Shown here: positions 13,385 to 15,403 of the stretch, piece after piece | How positions within the stretch are numbered: the first letter of the stretch is position 1 | Layout of the letters: every line of letters begins with the position of its first letter | Assembly (NCBI GenBank): GCA_020348185.1 | Contig: CP070743.1 | Location: 2,304,979-2,320,381, forward strand | Origin: Nitrospirota bacterium | GTDB taxonomy: Bacteria > Nitrospirota > Nitrospiria > Nitrospirales > UBA8639 | Length of the DNA stretch: 15,403 nt | Direction of reading: 5' to 3' | Notes under the pieces: model-generated | What the model was told of the DNA's origin: nothing | Seen by the model: the letters and a program-made list of their open reading frames with translations, nothing else | Database searches by the model: none | Translations under genes and position numbers: made by a program

Positions 13385-14038
13385 TTACTCGTTCATTGTG
13401 GTTATGCCCTCCCGAATTGCATACTTAATGATAGCGGCGAGACTTTCGAGTTTCAGTTTTTCCATAATGTGTTCCCGATGAGTATTGACGGTTTTTACGC
13501 TCACATGGAGTTGATTGGCAATTTCTTTGGTAGAGTACCCTTCGGCAAGAAGTTGGACGATTTCCCTTTCACGGGGCGACAGCCGGCCATGAGAGGGAAG
13601 GTCCGGTTTAACCTGCCGAGCACGAAAACCCTCCAGGGCTACTCCTGCAATTCGCGGACATAAGTAGGTCTGGCCATCATGAACGGCCTGGATTGCCTGA
13701 GCGACCTCTTCCCAAGAGCAATCCTTTAGGACATACCCTTTTGCCCCTGCTTCAAGTGCGGCCGTGATAAACCTTTGCTCAGCGAACATGGAGAGACAGA
13801 CGATACGCACATCAGGGCACGCCGCGATAATTTGACGTGTGGCCTCCGGACCACTCAACCGGGGCATCGAAACGTCCATGATTACGATATCCGGTCTCTT
13901 TTCCTTAGCCAGTTCAACTGCCTCACGCCCATCTTGGGCTTCCCCAACAACAACAAAATTAGGTTCCTTCTCCAGCAAAGCTCGAATGCCTTCCCGAAAG
14001 ATTTTATGATCATCGACAAGGAGAATATGGATACTCAT
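13385..14038 (-). CDS. NarL/FixJ-family response regulator
   Basis: 217 residues from the ATG at 14038. A complete receiver occupies 1-122: D9/D10 in ILLVDDHKIFREG, phospho-acceptor D55 in IVIMDVSMPRLSG, S83 and K105 in GYVLKD. A LuxR-type DNA-binding domain covers about 150-212, with LSPREREIVQLLAEGYSTKE and VSVKTVNTHREHIMEKL, the recognition helix of NarL-type regulators. It is downstream of a sensor kinase on the same strand, so the two very likely form a two-component system. The frame runs 28 codons further to TTG at 14122, and ATG 14038 lacks a Shine-Dalgarno while AAAGGAG sits inside the extension at about 14110-14116. The family N terminus favours 14038, but a longer form is possible. 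Confidence 0.9.
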   Translation of the reverse strand: MSIHILLVDDHKIFREGIRALLEKEPNFVVVGEAQDGREAVELAKEKRPDIVIMDVSMPRLSGPEATRQIIAACPDVRIVCLSMFAEQRFITAALEAGAKGYVLKDCSWEEVAQAIQAVHDGQTYLCPRIAGVALEGFRARQVKPDLPSHGRLSPREREIVQLLAEGYSTKEIANQLHVSVKTVNTHREHIMEKLKLESLAAIIKYAIREGITTMNE

Positions 14039-14179
14039 GACAATAAAGACCAAATCTTGCTCGTTGGCAGCTAAGGTCCAGGTGATGCCACGCGAATTTG
14101 TCTTTACTTCTCCTTTCAACAAACAATAAATAAGGAATTCTTAGGGCGCAGGACACATGAATGAGCTACCAGCAAAACA

Positions 14180-14185
14180 ATTATA
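14180..14185 (-). promoter_or_regulatory. Possible -10 box for a separate response-regulator promoter
   Basis: TATAAT on the - strand lies between the kinase stop (14226) and the regulator. The -35 region reads only TTCCTG at an 18-base spacer, so this is weak. It would allow expression of the regulator apart from the kinase. Confidence 0.25.
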
Positions 14186-14225
14186 ATTTCTGAGGGAGCC
14201 TAGCAGGAACTCCGAGGAAAAGCCA

Positions 14226-15403
14226 TTATATGGAGTTATGCTTACTAGAGGAAAGAGGCACCCGTAACCCTATATGGGTGCCTTTGCCAGGAGAGGAGTC
14301 AATTGTCAGATCGCCACCAATTCCTTTTAATTGCTCTTCAATGCTGAAGAGACCAAACCCCCCAGTTGCAGTAAATCCTTTCTCTGTTTCAGCGGTTTTG
14401 AAGCCCACTCCGTCGTCAATCAAATTGAGGTGCAATTGATTATCTGCTACTTGGATCTTGATAATCACGTTCCGGGCCTGAGCATGCTTTTCAATATTAA
14501 ATAACAATTCTCGAAAGATACGAAAAAGGATAATACTGACTTCATCTGTCAAGGTTGGGAGCTCTTGGCGCATCTCCACTCTAATACTCATTTCAGGATG
14601 CCGACCTTCCATTTGCTCAACCAGGTTTCGAATTGCCTCCGATAGCCCGAGTTCATACAGGAGGGGTGAAACCAATCCGAAGGTCAGGGTGCGAGTCGTC
14701 GAAAAAATATGAGCTAAAAGGTCATTAATTTCTACCGCCGCGGCTGTCTTTTTTACGGCAGGGTGCAATTTCATTAAGGACCCCAGTTTGAGTTTGAGAA
14801 TTGCCAAACTTTGACCAATGTCATCATGAAGAACCATGGCAATACGACGTCTTTCTCGTTCCTCGGCCACTGAGACTTCAACCGCCAGGGTCCGAAGAAG
14901 AGTTCGTTGCTCTCGCATTTGTTCCTCAATTTTCTTCCGCTCGGTAATGTCCTCAACAATGGCAATATGCATACGAGGATCTGTCCGTTCTAACCACAGG
15001 GGAACGCAGGTAAGGTTAACCCAGATGATTTTTCCGTCTTTCCGAAAATACCGTTTTTCCATTTGGAAGGTTTCGGCCTTCCCCTCCAGAAGTCGCTTCA
15101 TATTGTCAAGGTCAGCTTTTAAATCCTCCGGGCATGTAATGTCCTGAAAGGTCTGGCCAAGCATTTCTTCCTGGGAGTATCCGACAATGTCACAATATCG
15201 CTGGTTGATGTTTTTGAATTGCCCGCTGAGCGAATCAATGACAGCAATACCCGTTGGAGCCTGATCATAAATGGCTTGAAATCTCCGCTCTCCTTCCCGA
15301 ATTACCTCCTCTGCACGTTTTCGATCAGTGATATCACGGATCACAGCGACAAGCTTACAGACCTTACCCTCCCCGTCAAAGATAGGAGATTTAAACGTTT
15401 GAC
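14226..15403 (-). CDS. PAS-containing sensor histidine kinase (HisKA_3/HATPase_c), 5' truncated by window edge
   Basis: The frame is open to the window end. The outermost 19 codons read SPIFDGEGKVCKLVAVIRDI within the tail of a preceding PAS/PAC domain, so the GTG at 15344 is internal. A complete PAS follows at about 14937-15311, then a coiled linker and a HisKA_3 dimerisation region with RRRIAMVLHDDIGQS (phospho-acceptor His at 14826-14828). The HATPase_c domain has N-box FRELLFNIEKHAQA, G1 DDGVGF and G2 GGFGLFSIEEQL. HisKA_3 kinases pair with NarL-type regulators, and one lies 187 bases downstream, so they should form a cognate pair. No membrane segment is visible in this part. Its PAS is about 82% identical to PAS2 of the protein at 2488-4947. 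Confidence 0.9.
   Translation of the reverse strand, partial: QTFKSPIFDGEGKVCKLVAVIRDITDRKRAEEVIREGERRFQAIYDQAPTGIAVIDSLSGQFKNINQRYCDIVGYSQEEMLGQTFQDITCPEDLKADLDNMKRLLEGKAETFQMEKRYFRKDGKIIWVNLTCVPLWLERTDPRMHIAIVEDITERKKIEEQMREQRTLLRTLAVEVSVAEERERRRIAMVLHDDIGQSLAILKLKLGSLMKLHPAVKKTAAAVEINDLLAHIFSTTRTLTFGLVSPLLYELGLSEAIRNLVEQMEGRHPEMSIRVEMRQELPTLTDEVSIILFRIFRELLFNIEKHAQARNVIIKIQVADNQLHLNLIDDGVGFKTAETEKGFTATGGFGLFSIEEQLKGIGGDLTIDSSPGKGTHIGLRVPLSSSKHNSI

Noticed and set aside
14256..14283. AGGCACCC ... GGGTGCCT inverted repeat near the 3' end of the sensor kinase gene
   Set aside because: It lies in the codons for the conserved GKGT...RVPL end of the HATPase domain, so the symmetry is probably a by-product of coding; no T-tract follows.

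Overview
The window reads as chromosomal DNA of a free-living Gram-negative bacterium. Sigma-54-type promoters, many PAS-based sensors, an NnrS protein, a FetB-type permease and a REP-associated transposase, at moderate GC, best fit a Nitrospirota (Nitrospira-like) genome. That assignment comes from family resemblance only; no marker gene is present.

Layout. Positions 1-498 hold the 3' part of an AI-2E-family membrane protein. Positions 499-4947 form a signalling block on the + strand: a REC-histidine kinase (907-2136) and an 819-residue REC-PAS3-GAF-PAS protein (2488-4947) that has no kinase domain and a degenerate receiver. Each is preceded by a near-identical -24/-12 (sigma-54) element, and the first also by a tandem pair of palindromes at enhancer distance. 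Positions 5009-6294 are a mobile-element scar: a complete REP-associated tyrosine transposase between imperfect inverted repeats, beside the 3' remnant of an SGNH-hydrolase-like gene. A small unrecognised protein follows at 6558-6830.

Positions 6953-10685 are on the - strand: a possible small ORF, a VOC/glyoxalase-fold protein, an EamA transporter, a voltage-gated-type K+ channel with a C-terminal zinc ribbon, and NnrS. Divergent from nnrS is a FetB-type permease (10851-11573) without its ATPase. Between it and the convergent CCA-adding enzyme gene (11734-13131, -) lie a strong hairpin and the N-terminal remnant of a short-chain dehydrogenase gene with an early stop. The right end holds a NarL-type response regulator downstream of a PAS-HisKA_3 sensor kinase that runs off the window, both on the - strand.

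How the parts connect. The two signalling blocks share a PAS module about 82% identical by hand count, so they probably arose by module duplication and may sense the same cue. The shared sigma-54-like elements suggest that the two left-hand sensors are co-expressed under one enhancer-binding activator, which is not in the window. The middle block holds transport and stress functions without tight operon spacing. At least three places (5009-5348, 11649-11732, about 13341-13370) show gene decay or mobile-element debris.
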